Assembly (NCBI GenBank): GCA_041398605.1
Contig: JAWKUK010000014.1
Span: forward strand, 152,402-216,401
Direction: 5' to 3'
From: JAWKUK01 sp041398605
GTDB taxonomy: Bacteria > Planctomycetota > UBA1135 > GCA-002686595
Length of the DNA: 64,000 bases
This document shows, one piece after another, positions 63,697 to 64,000 of the stretch; positions within the stretch are counted from its first letter, which is position 1, and each line of letters begins with the position of its first letter. The translations under genes were made by a program, and so were the position numbers. The notes beneath the pieces were generated by a model. The model saw only the letters and a list, made by a program, of their open reading frames with translations, searched no databases and was not told where the DNA came from.

Positions 63697-64000
63697 ATGA
63701 GCCTCGAGAAGCGACTTCCGCTCGCGCTACTTCTGTCGTTCGTCGTGCTGTTCGGCTGGAGTTGGCTCCAGGGACCGCCGGCGAAGCCCAACCCGGATGG
63801 GGGCGCGGTGCCTGCGTCGGGCGACCCGGCGAATGGCGGCCCCGCGAATGCCGACCCCGCGAATGGCGACCCGGCGATTGGCCTCGGCGGCGCGCCCGAG
63901 GCCGAGTCAGGGCCCGTCGCGCCCGGCGCTGCGCCGGAGAGCGTGCCTGCGAACATGGCCGAGGACGGCGACGCTGCGCTGCAAGCGGCCGGCGCGGCCG
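63697..64000 (+). CDS. yidC: Membrane insertase YidC, 5' end only
   Basis: The frame from the ATG at 63697 is open to the window edge (101 residues). The start EKRLPLALLLSFVVLFGWSW followed by LQGPP is the usual first transmembrane segment of Gram-negative-type YidC. It is followed by a low-complexity linker with four PANGD-type repeats, as the segment before the periplasmic P1 domain often is. The conserved insertase core would lie outside the window, so the name rests on the N-terminus alone. Confidence 0.75.
   Translation, partial: MSLEKRLPLALLLSFVVLFGWSWLQGPPAKPNPDGGAVPASGDPANGGPANADPANGDPAIGLGGAPEAESGPVAPGAAPESVPANMAEDGDAALQAAGAA
63826..63885 (+). repeat. 15-bp minisatellite, four copies, inside yidC
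   Basis: CCGGCGAATGGCGGC-like units repeat four times in frame and encode PANGG, PANAD, PANGD and PAIGL. Confidence 0.85.

Overview
This is a very GC-rich bacterial window (clearly above 70 % G+C by eye) that most resembles Planctomycetota. The pointers are an ECF-type sigma gene overlapping a Ser/Thr kinase fused to a beta-propeller, a second kinase fused to a formylglycine-generating-enzyme-like domain, secreted proteins sharing a Cys-containing C-terminal domain of a kind common in planctomycetes, late menaquinone genes of the UbiX/UbiA type, a SMUG1-type uracil-DNA glycosylase, and a solitary bL34 gene. The assignment is by recognition only. I see no rRNA, tRNA, CRISPR array, transposase or phage gene.

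Layout. 1-1181: 3' end of a secreted propeller protein. 8166-1409 (minus): an overlapping operon for an Fe(III)-type ABC importer (binding lipoprotein, fused permease, ATPase) followed by a membrane-anchored five-heme cytochrome c and a HEAT-repeat lipoprotein (one frameshift). 8346-11448: aminotransferase, threonine aldolase, OmpR-type response regulator. 11847-16726: a four-gene operon of a coiled-coil protein, an OmpA-like membrane protein with a longin/roadblock-like cytosolic part, a Rab-like small GTPase and a soluble histidine kinase. This is the best candidate for an undescribed system. 16789-19204: mdh and fumC. 19412-23825: sigma factor and kinase-WD40 protein with four apparent indels. 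24082-26308: rpmH and a YgiQ-type radical SAM protein. 28385-26354: methyltransferase and dCTP deaminase. 28547-32334: sucC, sucD, M20 amidohydrolase, small membrane protein. 33167-33430: SMUG1 and a tiny four-Cys protein. 37217-33452: ruvB, a SpoIID-like lipoprotein and tgt. 37716-40913: a large cell-surface lipoprotein, followed by an array of about seven terminator-like hairpins. 41256-47739: ubiE, CPBP protease, ubiX, ubiA, holA, mutL. 47740-54185: accessory region with a long fold-back element, kinase-FGE, TPR lipoprotein and a broken trypsin-like gene. 56701-57703: divergent CBM-like secreted protein and sigma-like protein separated by two perfect palindromes. 58979-63564: miaA, a lipoprotein, nadD, a WecA/MraY-type transferase and a phosphoesterase. 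63697 to the edge: start of yidC.

Common themes. Many genes are translationally coupled by 1-8 nt overlaps. At least eight genes have a TANNNT -10 hexamer ending only 7-8 nt before the start codon and no Shine-Dalgarno sequence, which predicts leaderless mRNAs. Three of the central-carbon steps (succinyl-CoA to succinate, fumarate to malate, malate to oxaloacetate) and the menaquinone steps are here, so the window links TCA cycle and respiration. All clear frameshifts fall in accessory, probably surface-related genes; the housekeeping genes are intact.
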